Assembly: GCF_041260155.1 (NCBI RefSeq)
Contig: NC_091931.1
Span: 20,006,166-20,070,165 of the forward strand
DNA from: Ptychodera flava
Lineage: Eukaryota; Hemichordata; Enteropneusta; Ptychoderidae
Direction of reading: 5' to 3'
DNA: 64,000 nucleotides
In this document: in pieces, positions 1-12,035 of the stretch
Numbering within the stretch: the first letter of the stretch is position 1
Layout: every line of letters starts with the position of its first letter
Position numbers and translations under genes: made by a program
Notes under the pieces: model-generated
The model's input: the letters and a program-made list of their open reading frames with translations, nothing else
The model's database searches: none
What the model was told of the DNA's origin: nothing

Positions 1-863
1 TCACTCTCTGTCTAAAGAGCTTTAACCGGTGCTCCAAATTATGCTGTCTAGTAACGTCTAAGTGTGGGTAACATTTCAGATTCCAAACTCACATTTTGCG
101 CAACTTAGACATCTACAGGTCCAACATTTATTTGACATGCTAACTATCTGTGTATTCTTACACTTGAAACTATGTTTTTCAATAAAATGAAATGTAAAAG
201 TATTCTGGCACTCGCTCCTTCTCGTAGATTCTAGGTTACTACTGTATTTCAAATTGGGCGTTGAATTTGACCCTTTCTTGTCTATATACGATTGCTTTAT
301 GAACTGAAACTAACATGTTCGACAAGTCCGCTATTTCAAATATCGCGACGTTGCCTTTGCTTTAAACTCTTTAGTTTTGTTTCGCAGAATATCTCTCAAC
401 ACTCATTTTGTGTAGTCATGCTGGTAATGCAAAAACAAGCTACTTCTAATAAAGGGTTACCTCTTATTGTCTACGGAATAGTGTGTTTAAATTGTTAAAA
501 ACGTCTAATATTTTTTTAAAATAAATTTTGCAAATAAGAGAAATTAAATGGACGATAGGTCTGATACAGAGACATAAATATTTACACGTTGCGCCTGAGC
601 GAGTTTCTTGTTTACAAACGATGTGTTTCGTGCACAATATCTAGATGCACCTCATCATCATAGCTGCAACATTTAAATTATACGGTGTAGATTATGACAG
701 ACATGTTTTCGCTGTCATCAGTCACCATCGTACCTTATAAACAGTGTTTAGATTGGTCGTGCTGGTCCCATAAGACCTTTGAGCGCAGTTCCGATGACTG
801 TATCCCTAAGTTTAAGTAACATTGTTCTTGTATTCAACTTTACCGCATTTAAGAAGTCCTTAC
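1..863. other. No exon resolved; probable downstream intron of the DED gene
   Basis: The DED exon ends at a good donor at 864/863, so on the minus strand this stretch should be intron and the rest of the gene should lie further left. I found no convincing second exon here. The open frame that runs past the donor to 748 is read-through into the intron. Confidence 0.4.
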
Positions 864-2155
864 CTGAGTCAATATTTAACTCTCTTTCACAACTCTCTAC
901 AGCCTTGACAAGAGGCTGTCGATCGATTTCAATGAGCAGCGTCTTTAAGAAACTCAGATCGTTGTCTCCTATGACGCCTTTGTCCTCCAAGTATTCGAAT
1001 ATCTCAGCAGCTGTGTTCAGTCCCTCTATGTCACGTCTTGGTATGTGGTTGCCTCGGAGCAGTGTCTTCATGGTACGTATCTCTCGCGAGCCACAGTCAG
1101 GCCTAGGTAAGAAATATTAGCAAAGCGTACGGTCCATATCGTCAGGATGGAATTCTAGATAGCTAAGCTACGAAGTCCCACCTATGAGATGTAAAACACA
1201 GATAGTTGATGACAAAATCTAGGTTGTCAAGACGCAATTTTGACGATTTTTCCCGTCATACATGCCGTTTCAACATGGCGGCCTAAGATAACGTCGATGC
1301 GAAGGCAGCAGTCGTGGTAAGTTTTTACCGTTATTTTTAGTTTTGAAGTGAGAAATCGTAAAAAAATGTATCGCCTTCCGGGTCAAATATCATGGAAAAT
1401 GCCCTCGTGAAGTATTTTTGTCGAACGTTTGGTATTTTTAGAGAAGATAGATGTTAATTGCGGACTGCTGTGGGTCTACCAGCAGATCTGTGCGATTTTG
1501 CAAATACTAATAGGAAATAGAGCAAACTTTGCATGAGTACCATTTAATAAGCTAGACCCTGCACATACGGTAATCTCAAAGATCAGATGGTAGAAGTCGC
1601 ATGTTGTATACGACCAAGTCAACGAGTTGAGATCTTAAATTGCACTGCACTGCACCATACCGTGTACCATACTTGTACTGATACGCACGTGGTTTTCTAT
1701 GGATATCGCACAGATCAGCTTAGCAGACCCACAGCAGTCCGCAATTAACATCTATCTTATCTAAAAATACCAAACGTTCGACAAAAATACTTCACGAGGG
1801 CATTTTCCATGATATTTGACCCGGAAGGCGATACATTTTTTCACGATTTCTCACTTCAAAACTAAAAATAACGGTAAAAACTTACCACGACTGCTGCCTT
1901 CGCATCGACGTTATCCTAGGCCGCCATGTTGAAACGGCATGTATGACGGGAAAAATCGTCAAAATTGCGTCTTGACAACCTAGATTTTGTCATCAACTAT
2001 CTGTGTTTTACATCTCATAGGTGGGACTTCGTAGCTTAGCTATCTAGAATTCCATCCTGACGATATGGACCGTACGCTTTGCTAATATTTCTTACCTAGG
2101 CCTGACAGTTTTCATCCAAGTATTTGTAAAGTCTTGGAAGCGGGACAAGGCTCAT
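864..2155 (-). CDS. Death-effector-domain (DED) protein, first coding exon, split by a transposon
   Basis: DEDs are six-helix adaptor modules of FADD, caspase-8/10 and relatives that assemble death and innate-immune signalling complexes in the cytoplasm. The start codon is at 2155-2153, has A at -3, and is preceded by an in-frame TAA. Reading 2155-2106 and then, past the 1,009-bp insert and one target-site copy, 1093-864 gives 93 residues beginning MSLVPLPRLYKYLDEN and continuing CGSREIRTMKTLLRGNHIPR. Later parts match DED helices 3-6: EIFEYLEDKG, then DLSFLKTLLIEIDRQPLV, where the DRQPL stretch corresponds to the family RxDL motif. The exon ends in phase 1 at donor CAG|GTAAGG; the gene continues off the left edge, so its other domains are unknown. 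The insertion lies between Asn16 and Cys17 and, as sequenced, puts an in-frame TAG four codons after Asn16. The copy is therefore broken unless the insert is removed in RNA by a non-obvious route or a downstream Met is used. The DED call is firm; which DED family is unknown. Confidence 0.82.
1097..2105. mobile_element. Palindromic fold-back DNA transposon inserted in the DED exon
   Basis: Two arms of about 400 bp (1097-1497 and 1704-2105) are near-perfect reverse complements around a loop of about 205 bp. The ends are TCAGGCCTAGGTAAG and its complement, flanked on both sides by CAG (1094-1096 and 2106-2108), which reads as a 3-bp target-site duplication. Removing the element plus one CAG joins the host reading frame exactly. 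Arm identity is very high (few differences seen by eye), which suggests a recent insertion. No transposase is encoded, so it is non-autonomous. The superfamily is unassigned. Confidence 0.88.
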
Positions 2156-2721
2156 CTTTCGTCGGCGTTACAAACTGTAATATTGGACATTGAATTAGAT
2201 AAATACCATGGCGCCCTCTGATCCAGAGTATTCGTTTGTCGAAATGATTGTAACAGACTGTGGAGAGAATCGCGAATGCGGTCAGTCTGATGATTTCTAG
2301 ATGCATGAAACTTATGTGACAGCTATTATTACTTTGTCCTTGAAGCACTTTGTGTTATTATATTTAGCGAGGGGTCCCCTTAAAGACTTGATGACGGGCT
2401 GGAGGTAAGGGAAGGGTTTATAATATCGACCCTCATCTTGACAGCGGTCGGTGATCAAGGTCGAAGGTTATCTACAATGAAGAAACTGCTTATGAACGAA
2501 GAGACCGTGACACCTGTAACATGACACTAATCTTGACCTCCACATTCTATGATAAGGTGTAAGCTGTCGCTCATATCAGAAGACTCAATGTAAATCACGC
2601 TTGTCGTTCCTACATGATCAAGATCAAGATTTTCTATTTCATCGGGAAAAGCACACACTGGCAGTATACGACCACGTAAGCGTCATTCTGTTACACATTG
2701 CTATATTGCCATTTTAAGTAA

Positions 2722-2890
2722 GGCTGCGTTCACAAAAAAAAAACAAAAAACGGTGGGGGCTGGAGAAATTCAGGGGGATTCGACAATTTTGGGGGTAGTA
2801 GAGGGGGGACTTGAAAGTTGTGCTCTGCCTGTAGGGGGCACCTGAAAATGTTTTTGGTTCCCTTTTTATGATTTCAAGGTTTAGTGGGTA
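2722..2890 (+). mobile_element. Partial end of the GGCTGC-TTCACAAA family
   Basis: It begins GGCTGCGTTCACAAA after TAA, like the left end of the larger element at 57818-59221, and continues into a similar G-rich stretch with 'ggagaaattc'. No matching right end was found, so it is a truncated copy or a solo end; its right limit is approximate. Confidence 0.45.
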
Positions 2891-3550
2891 ATTCGATGAA
2901 CATTTAATAACATGTGCAACATACGTCATCAAAAGTGGCGGGAAAATAACCGGAAACGAGGATAAAATTTCGCCTGTTCAGATAATCTAAGTCAGAAATA
3001 CGAAATTTCCATGGAGAAAGATAAACTTGAGGCACATAACAAGTACACTGTAACTTTTCACTGCTGTTGTTTATCAATAAAACAAAAACTACGTCAAAGC
3101 ATAGACCAGGGTTGATGATGGAAAATTCTCTTACACGTACGCCCTACGTGTTGTCAGCGACTTTAAGATAAAGACAGACATGTTCAAATAATCGTTTTCT
3201 GCAGAGGTAGAGCTAAAATATTTGGTAAATTTTGAAACGTACAGCTTCTCAGAGTCGGTTGCGTAATAGGGTTTATCAGGACGGCAGGCTTGTCACGAGC
3301 TGCTGTCACGCGAGGAGGGCTTCTGTGAATAGAAACAGAAGAAATTCTGAGAAATTTTGTCTACTCTGTGCCTTTTTCACTCTTGCTGCTGTTAGAGATA
3401 TTGACCATTGACACGTAAAATATGTAGTTTCCATCACAGGTGCGTGGAGTTGCCGTGTGGTAGGCCTATACACAGAGTCTCTCTATGTATACTACATGCA
3501 ACTCCACCTACCTGTGGTTTCCATCATAGAATCTGAATACAGGTCTGCGT

Positions 3551-3640
3551 ATAGCTCTGCATGGCAGGGCTGTGTGTTACCGGCGTTACGGTCTGTGGTG
3601 GGAGGCCGTATAACGCCGGTAACACACTGCCATGTAGAGC
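3551..3640. repeat. Short palindrome (GTGTTACCGGCGTTA family)
   Basis: Arms 3551-3589 and 3602-3640 are inverted copies around GTGTTACCGGCGTTA. A partial copy of the same unit is at 52311-52368. Probably a miniature fold-back element. Confidence 0.6.
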
Positions 3641-4954
3641 TAATCTGCGTACTGCCGCCGGCCAAATACTACTTTTCCATGTTAATGACGTCAGAAGTTT
3701 ACAAGCTCGTTCGCGGCTACTCTGTGTAGCCAGGGAGCTAAGTAAACCAACTTTTTTAACAACCCATGGACGTTCATTTTACTGTCGAATCAGCGACGTT
3801 GATATGAAGCATAACAGATGAGTCTGTTTGTTGTTTGCAATCTTGTTAACCCTTCAACCGTGTCGATTTCATTCAGAATCGAGTTCAACTTAAACTGTGG
3901 GCTGAACGCTAAATATATATCTTTAGTGAGACTTGACTATGTGTTTACCGATTGGTGCTCTGTTTATCATTCGACGAACCCCTTTTAACGTCTCCTCATT
4001 TTTATGACATGTCTCTTTCTCTTCTATGTAGTCTATGTGTAAATAGGCCATCTGCTCTCGCGACCAGCATCACCGAACTTTCACCTTTGCGTCTCCTGTC
4101 AAATGCGAGACCTTTTTTCGAATGCAAACAAGTCTCATGAGAAGGTAAATAACTATAAGTTCCAATACAGCGGATTTCTTAGTCGTTTACTTTGCACACA
4201 AAGAGATGACCTTCAAACAACACCAATGCTTTAAGTCGTTAGTGAATTGCACATTCAGTATCGTTCTCCATAAATATACAATCGCAATTTAAAGTCATTT
4301 GAAGATCGCCGAAACTCGCTCAGTACACTGAATGAATACTCACCCTGATGTGAACTCAGTTATGCTACCTGGCACCTATCAGAAGAACGTTAACTTCAGT
4401 CTCTCTCCGTTCACTCGTCCAATGTACACATCCAAACTCTTACTTTCGTTTCAGAGGGGTAGTCTCTCTTTAGGACACTTCACACACGTTACACCGTGTC
4501 TATTTTAGTCCGGTTGGGAAAAACCCAATACGTCATCATGACTACACAATGGAATGAACCGTTCGAAAGAACTGAGTAGTGGCCTGTCTTTTCAGTACCA
4601 CGTGACATATATTGACAGACGCAGAGGTAAATTTCAAATCTTACGACAAGCTTTCTTCGCTTAATGCGAAAATCTCTTAACTGAAGAACGTAGCCTGTGG
4701 ACAAATGGAAATTAACAACAAAGATAGGGGATTTCCAGTAAATGAACCAGTCAAATTCACAACATCGACAGTAGGGACTCCCCCATCTTTTTCGGTTGTC
4801 CAAAACGAGGCTGTTTACGCGTTGAAAAGTATATGTACTCATGTATGGGGACCGAGTAATGTAGCGTTCGCCAAATATTTACCAAACTGTTGAACATATT
4901 GTGTTGTTGCAAATTTAACAGTTTTTGTTGAAATTTTGAGTTTAAGTAACAGCA

Positions 4955-5575
4955 CAGGGTATGGCAGGCAATATTCGGGTCTGGTAGTTATGATCAATAA
5001 TTGTCATGTTTTAAACTTTTTTATTATACAGGTCTTACCTGTGTCGTGTCTATGCAGTTTTACTTTACCCTCGCTATCTCTGTATAGTATTTCAAGGAAA
5101 ACAGTCCATATCTGTTAATTTCCGTCCCTAATCCCCTTCATTAATTTGTTCTGCCGATCACCAATGCGGGGGCTCATGGTCCTGACCAAATAACTCTTTA
5201 GCAGCCCATAAGGTAAAAGACGGGTATGATCAATAAATGCCATGTATTGAACTTTTTTATTATACAAGTCTTACCTGTGTCGTTTCTGTGTCTATTACTC
5301 GGTGGGAAAATGAATGAAGTAGATTAGGGAGGATAATTTTTAGATAATTCCTGTTTATCTACGCATACATACCGAATTAAATGTCTTGGTTCTTTACTCC
5401 TATCCTCGAGCAACGGACCCTGAGAGTTTCAACCCTCATCTTTACCTTATGAGCTGCTAACGAGTTATTTGGTTATTGAAAGGCATTAAGGGGGAGGGTA
5501 ATTAACAGATACGGACTATTTTCTTTGAAATACTATACAGATATATTGAGGATAAAGTAGGTACACACACAACGC
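4955..5575. repeat. Fold-back repeat, copy 1 (unit 'atgatcaata..tgccatg')
   Basis: The unit (GGCAATATTC, ATGATCAATA, ACCTGTGTCGT, CTGTATAGTATTTCAA) occurs forward near 4960-5130, again in part near 5225-5290, and reversed near 5470-5560. A related arrangement lies at 14135-14565. Limits are approximate and no target duplication was identified. Confidence 0.5.
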
Positions 5576-5922
5576 ACGTAAGGGTTCTATGATAGAAAGT
5601 TTAATTGACATTAATTGATCATTGAATATTGCATGCAATAGGCTGCTGCCACAGTTTTTCAGGATTTAAGACGTTTTTTTCAGGTTTAAGATGCACAAGG
5701 CAAATTAGCACAAAGACAAGCGAATCACAGTTTAGAAAATTATCCAGCCACGTCAAAATGGCGGTATTCGAAGTGAATGTTCTTGCGTTCAAGATGAATG
5801 TTTTTTGCTCATTTAACAGGTTGTCATATACCAAGAGCGTTTTACGTGCTGAAGTTGTTAAGGACTGGGTAAGATGAAAGAGTTTCCCAGAAAGTGTTGT
5901 AGATAACGACTGGTCTGAATAA

Positions 5923-6037
5923 ATACATACATACATACATACATACATACATACATACATACATACATACATACATACATACATACATACATACATACAT
6001 ACATACATACATACATACATACATACATACATACACC

Positions 6038-6107
<70 letters not shown>

Positions 6108-6219
6108 TACATACATACATACATACATACATACATACATACATACATACATACATACATACATACATACATACATACATACATACATACATACATACAT
6201 ACATGCATACATACATACA
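5923..6219. repeat. (TACA)n / (CA)n compound microsatellite
   Basis: About 110 bp of TACA repeats, a short CCCA stretch, about 60 bp of CA repeats, then more TACA repeats. The Tyr/Met/Cys/Val-rich open frames on the minus strand here are repeat translations, not genes. Confidence 0.97.
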
Positions 6220-7014
6220 TCTTCTAATGATTAAATGTCGTTTACCCTGATTTACATATTTATTTACAATTTATGAAAAATTACATACATAATATATACG
6301 TACAAAACATTTACAATATACATGTATAAAACAAATGTCAACATGTAATATCGGCGAGCACACAAGAATTAAAGTTATGTTATTAAAAGCGCCTATGAAA
6401 ATGGAAAATACCTTATTCAGTTTGTCGCAATGACACTGGCGTTGACACATTTGCCCAAAGCTTACAATACATCGATGGCCATGCAATGCATGAATTGAAG
6501 TTTCAGGGCATAGCAGCTTCAAGTTTTATTGAATTTGTTCATTAAACATTTTTATAAAATGCAAACAAACACTTGAATGTAGCGTTTATTTCATGATTAG
6601 GCGTCTCTAAATTTACATCAAAGTTAAATTACTTGAATCCATGAAATTTCGGACACGAACAGTGACCTCTTGCGTATTCCGATAATTTATTTAATTGGCA
6701 GGCATTTTTAAAGAATCCATTTAAAAATCACTTGATTCAACTATATTATTCTCTTCACGGGTACACGAAAAATAATCAACAGTAAGATAGTAGGCGGACA
6801 TTTCAACTGTCCTTTCGAAATCACAGAATGTCACCTTTTTACTGTAACATCTATATTTCGAATTTGCAAATTGCACGAATTCGAATATCTTAGTTCTTGT
6901 ACACTAACCATACTAACAAGGAGTAAAATAATATATTGAGTATACGATTTTCAAAAACGATGAAACGAATAACCTGCGTGATAGCTGAATTTCAAACTTT
7001 GTTTGAAATGAGAC
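6220..7014. other. Intergenic, nothing recognised
   Basis: AT-rich sequence between two microsatellites. Short open frames only, with no splice-supported coding signal. Confidence 0.5.
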
Positions 7015-7017
7015 TTG

Positions 7018-7087
<70 letters not shown>

Positions 7088-7191
7088 TCTTATATATTCT
7101 TATATATAATAATCTTTTATATATTTATATATATAAATATAAATATATATATGTGTGCATATATATATTTATATGTATATATGTATATATT

Positions 7192-7280
<89 letters not shown>
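7018..7280. repeat. (TA)n microsatellite block
   Basis: Two long TA arrays (7018-7087 and 7200-7280) separated by degenerate TA-rich sequence. The Ile/Tyr open frames here are artefacts of the repeat. Confidence 0.96.
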
Positions 7281-7283
<3 letters not shown>

Positions 7284-8690
7284 TCTAATATCTTCCAATT
7301 CAATCCGATAACTCTGATTCGTTAACTCTGAAGATGGGACTGTGCGAACAAAGGACGTTGAAGGAAGGAACACGGAGTCAAATTTGATTTTGGTCCCAAG
7401 CAGAGCTGAAAGCACATAGTGTCTGGATTTTTATGAACTCTCAGCAATCTGTGCAAACTCCACTCGATTATTCAAAAACATTATGATATTTGAATCACCG
7501 GAAGGTGATTACATTTTTAAGAAATTACAAAGACAAAGTACAGAAAATAATACAAAATGCATTTCTCTAAATTCTAACAACCGTTATCATCAAACTATAA
7601 AGGTTGTGTCGCAGGTAACAGCGTATTTGCTCAAAATTATTCATTTCTTTGTATCTTTCATTAATTTGTCTACCAAAGATTAAAATATTGGTTAGAGTCA
7701 GCTTTTACTATGACAAACAGTCGTAAGTTGAAAGAGAAAGAAGTGGAATGAAAAGGTTTATGCACATTTATGTAAATAACCCGATTTCCTGGCTTCCTTT
7801 TCCTCTCGTTTTCAACATTTCATAACATTTAACTCCGCGCTGGCGGGGTCAAGTATCTTGAGATTTTCACATTATGTTCATTAAATACTAAATAACAAAA
7901 TAATTTTTGTTGGGCGATAAAGGTCGTGCGTTTTGAATAACGATTCATTTCAGTTTTGCTTATTATAATTTTCAGAGCTTTTTAATGCCAGTCTTTCAAC
8001 CCCTGCCATTTAAGAATGAGAATAAACAATGCAAAACATGTTTTTTCTTTCCAAAAATATGTATGTACCCCGTTTATTTGCCAAGTAAACTACCATACCA
8101 AACTTGGAATTATCTGCTTTTTGAAAACTTATAGTGTGAAGGGGGTTCTCATTTCAGTTCATCTTTGGTGAGAAATACACCTTTAAAAAGGTGTTGGTTA
8201 AGTGCAACGCACCTTTACGCTATACTAGCTGACGGAAGCATTATTGAATTCCCACATACAATAAAATCACAATAGATTGCACTGATGACTTAATCTAATG
8301 AGTTGCGCAGTCGAGGTTACGATAGCACACTAAAATCACCCACCAGTGGTTTGGTATTGATTATCTTTGCCAATGGTAGTATATTGTATTATAGCTTTGT
8401 CAATACCACTTGAATTTGTGACGTCATATACTCAGATTATTACTGATTATTACCGATAGTAATGTATTCGACTAGCCAATATTGAAGCCTCAAGTGTTTT
8501 GTACATCTACAAATTCACTGGTATTGCCAAAACTATAAAATAATAGCAAAAATAGTGTCAATGACACTGTCCTCCCATTTTACAGAGCTACTATAGTACT
8601 AGTACACACATGACATTGCATTCTTACAGGTTGATTACTAAGAAAACTCCATTACAAGTCCACAATAATCTTATACCCCAGCAATATGAA
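7281..8690. other. Intergenic, nothing recognised
   Basis: AT-rich. The open frame at 7483-7683 has no recognisable domain and no supporting splice context. Confidence 0.45.
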
Positions 8691-9290
8691 ATGCTCCATC
8701 TCATAATGACTTTTACACATCTGACAGAAAACAACCCTAGGATCAAGACTATCATGTTTTAAAGCAATCCAACAAATACTTTGGGAGAAAATGATTTTTT
8801 GACAAAAAATGGGAAAAATTGCCCCAAAAATACAAATATGAAAATTTCATCACAATTTGAACAAATCTGACAAAGGCCAACCCTAGGATCATAATACAAG
8901 TTTTCAAGGCAAGAAGATGAGCGCTTTCAGAAAGGAAGATTTTTTGACAATTTCACCACAATTTGAAGAAATGTAACTTAAGTCACTATAAAGAGCCTGC
9001 ATACCAAGTTTCGACCAAATCTGGCCAGTGGTTACAGTTTTAGCAATTTGCAGGATTTTTCCTTTTTTCCCCTTCATTTGCATATTTTTGACTTTGACAT
9101 GTTTATTTCAACAAATTCGCATCTCCACCCCTGGGTGCACCTGTCTACCAAATACTAAGATGGTAGGTGCTGCGATTTAGGAGATTTTAGTGTGGACGGA
9201 CATACATCCACACATACTAACTGACATACATACATACAGACATACAGACAGACTGACAGATAGACATGCATACATGCATACATTTATTTT
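8690..9290 (+). repeat. Satellite-like repeat S170, locus 1
   Basis: Diverged copies of a ~160-180 bp unit with the words TCAAGTTT/ACCAAGTTTC, TTTTTTGACCAAAA-like, GCCCCAAAAATACAAATATG and AATTTCACCACAATTTGAA. It ends with an octamer-like TCATTTGCATATTTTTGAC, then GGACGGACATACATCCA and a short CATA/CAGA tail. Related loci are at 10290, 39196 (inverted) and 48490. Confidence 0.65.
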
Positions 9291-10289
9291 TACAGCTTTT
9301 AACCTCCAACAGCCGACCAACTTGTCAATATCAGCTTGTCCAACTTGATACTACTGCTTATAATAATATAAACGAGAGTTGATTACATTCTAATTAAAGT
9401 AAACGAGACTTGCTTATCAAGATTTACGTCATAAAAAAACAGCATATCTGTCAGGTTATAAAGAATCTTCAGCTGGTTATCTTTATCAGTATTTTCATCC
9501 TATTAACCAAGCACATTTTAACTTTCAATTAACATTGCAAGTATAAAGTTCTGTTGAATAAGTTGAGACTGTAGGTACTCAGAGAAAGCACACAGAAGAG
9601 ACAAATGTTTGCAACTTAAGCAGTTCAAGGTCATCAAAAGCATTATAAGGAATCATGTAACACTTTCATTGCATTGTTTACACAGATTGCATAATTGCTA
9701 TAAATAGCACATGAGGAATCTTACAGCCCAGCTTTACCATAAAAACCCTATCACTTTGACCACTCCATTTTTTTCCTCAAAAAGTAATTTCATTTTATCC
9801 TTACCAAGTCAACAATAAATAGAAATTGGAACTTTCTCTATCTCTATTTATTTGACCTACCTATCATGACAAACTATTATGAGCAATTTCTTTTAGATAA
9901 CATACAGAGCACAATATACATGTATGACAATTCAGAATATGTTAAAGTTGGGATTCAGGAAAGTTGCCTAAACATGTTTTAATCCTCCAAGATGGTAAGC
10001 ATTTCACTATGAACTGTCAAAAAAGGTTGAACTTTCTAATAATTCTATACTAAAATTATTTTGGCATTGTTGATTTCCTAATTAATTCAATTATTTAAAA
10101 TCATATTAATTATTTTTTTCTGGGTGAATTGATAGGGTTTATACAGTACAAGAGTTACATACAATATAAGTCACATTCAGTTAAAACATCAATTACCGTC
10201 TAACATTGCATCATTCCTATAAATAACACCTCAGCCAGGAACAGCACAATCATAATCTGCTCATTCACACAGGCAGTACTTGACTTTGA
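9291..10289. other. Intergenic, nothing recognised
   Basis: AT-rich spacer between two S170 loci. No coding signal or clear repeat was identified. Confidence 0.45.
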
Positions 10290-10991
10290 ATGAATGACCT
10301 ACTACATTTCACCTATGTACCAAATTTGAAAGCATGACAAAAAGTACCACAAAATTTGCAAATTTCAGCATGAGTTCATAGAGTCATCTTCAGGTCACTC
10401 CTAGCAACCTGCACACCCAATTAGAAAGTAATGGCATACACAGTTTCAACGAAGATTTTTTTAACCAAAAAAGGCAAAAATTGCCCAAAAATATAAATAT
10501 GCAAATTTTGCCATAATTTTGATGAATTCTATTTTGAGTTATCACAAGGTACCTGCACACCAAATTTTAAAGCAAACAGACCATTGGTTTCAGAGTAAAC
10601 AATTTTTTACTGAAATGGAAAAAAAATAGAGAAAAAAATTCATTAAAAATAGAAAGCAGCCAATATTGACACCAAATCTATATGTTTGAATGAGTAGGGC
10701 CCAAGGTACCTAAAAACCAAATATGACAATGATCAGAAGAGTAGTTCCTGAATTATTGATTTTTGACCATTTTCACCCTTTTTTCTACCTCATTTGCATA
10801 TCCATGAGACTAAAACGTTCATTTTAACAACGGCACATCTACACCATATATGGCATCACTACACCAAAAATCAGCTTTATACGTGCAGCAGTTTCGGAGT
10901 TTTTGCGTTGGACGGACATCCATCCATCCACCCATCCATCCATCCATCCATCCATCCATCCATCCATCCATCCATCCATCCATACATACAT

Positions 10992-11031
<40 letters not shown>

Positions 11032-11175
11032 ACATACATACATACATACATACATACATACATACATACATACATACATACATACATACATACATACATA
11101 CAGACACCTCACATACAGACTTTTTTCAACCATATAACCTCCCAATTGCCATATATGTATGGCAAATGGGAGGTA
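10290..11175 (+). repeat. Satellite-like repeat S170, locus 2, with microsatellite tail and end hairpin
   Basis: The same unit words as at 8690-9290, then TTGGACGGACATCCATCC running into (ATCC)n and (TACA)n/(CA)n at 10915-11100, then a hairpin of about 17 bp at 11137-11175 (ACCTCCCAATTGCCATA and its near complement). The hairpin may mark the end of the element. Confidence 0.6.
10917..11102. repeat. (ATCC)n-(TACA)n-(CA)n microsatellite
   Basis: About 60 bp of ATCC repeats, then TACA, CA and TACA repeats. Overlapping open frames on both strands are repeat translations. Confidence 0.97.
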
Positions 11176-11904
11176 ATAATGTACCCCTTCCGGGCCCATA
11201 ATAGACTCAAGCAAACTTTCCACTCCACAATTTACGAGGCGAAGCCGGGTACAATTCGTGCAAAGTTTGCTTTCGCCCATGGGCCGGTAGCGGGTATATT
11301 AATGCTTTAGTATAGAAAGTGTCGATGGTTAACTACTCGACTCATCAAAAGCCTTGTTGACTTCCTCTTTGTATGAACAAAATCTCTGCTTTCATCAATC
11401 AGGCTCATTAAACAGGTGGCTTAGGTAACCTTTGTCCCTAGTTACACCAGTAACACAATCGGCTGACCCTGTCGTGAAAGTGTGCGTCATGGAATGAAGT
11501 GTGAAGTTTACATATACTATTTTTGATGTCAAAAATTAAAAAAAGTATTTCGACGAACAATGTAAACAAAATCCTGGCAAATGACAAGTTAAAAAGGCAA
11601 ATTGATCAACCGAGAAGGAATATATATTCAAAGAGTTTAAAAATAGAGGCTGAATTTGTCATTTCTGGCTAACAGACGGAGAATACTGAAGCAAAAAGTT
11701 ATACAACCTACATACACTTGACGTAAAAAGTCTCAGTGACAGAAGAGAAACTTGAGTTTTGATTACATGTACCGTGATCGGGCATATCGAAAGAAAACAC
11801 AGAACTAAAAACGTGGAATTTGTTTGTGTCTATGGTGATGTGTTCGCACAAAACACCACAAGGGGAAGTTTAGACAATTAAAACTAAACTCTTGACCAAA
11901 ATGT
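11176..11904. other. 3' flank of the SPRY/NHR gene
   Basis: It lies beyond the stop codon at 11907-11905 of the minus-strand SPRY/NHR gene, so it should include the 3' UTR. I did not find a clear AATAAA on the minus strand close to the stop. Confidence 0.4.
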
Positions 11905-12035
11905 TCAAAGAGAGCCAGCATCACAAGAATCTGTCTCACTGTCTTCAGAGGGATTGACATTAAACCAAAAGAGTTGTTTCTTCACAATCTGCTGCCTTAA
12001 AGTTAGTAGTGTTACAGCTGTGTCTTGTTTTGTTT
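11905..12035 (-). CDS. SPRY/NHR gene, terminal exon
   Basis: Acceptor CTTGTAG at the 12036 side. It encodes ETKQDTAVTLLTLRQQIVKK, then QLFWFNVNPSEDSETDSCDA, GSL and TGA. It joins in phase 1 to the exon ending at 12536 (G + AA = Glu). A short amphipathic helix is followed by an acidic tail. This exon is short and was found from the splice phase. Confidence 0.72.

Larger units (their letters stand above)
2156..4900. other. Intergenic, no gene found
   Basis: I see no exon with matched splice sites and conserved protein content. The stretch holds a partial transposon end near 2722 and a short palindrome at 3551-3640, listed separately. The open frames around 3457-3821 are read across that palindrome. 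Confidence 0.5.

Noticed and set aside
779-1120. Plus-strand open frame over the DED exon
   Set aside because: Antisense shadow of the DED frame; the minus-strand frame has the domain, the start codon and the donor.
1097-2105. The palindromic element as a working intron of the DED gene
   Set aside because: Its GTAAG/TAG sites would leave 19 extra bases including an in-frame TAG at this site; kept only as a general property of the element's ends.
5619-6220. Long Tyr/Met/Cys/Val-rich open frames on the minus strand
   Set aside because: They are translations of TACA and CA microsatellites in all three frames.
7015-7415. Ile/Tyr-rich open frames on both strands
   Set aside because: Translations of a TA microsatellite.
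10794-11310. Several overlapping frames rich in His/Thr/Ile/Ser/Pro or Trp/Met/Asp/Gly
   Set aside because: Translations of ATCC/TACA/CA repeats on both strands; no domain.
864-12035. DED exon as the 3' end of the SPRY/NHR gene
   Set aside because: The SPRY/NHR gene has its own stop at 11905, and the DED exon has an in-frame stop just upstream of a good ATG, so they are separate genes.
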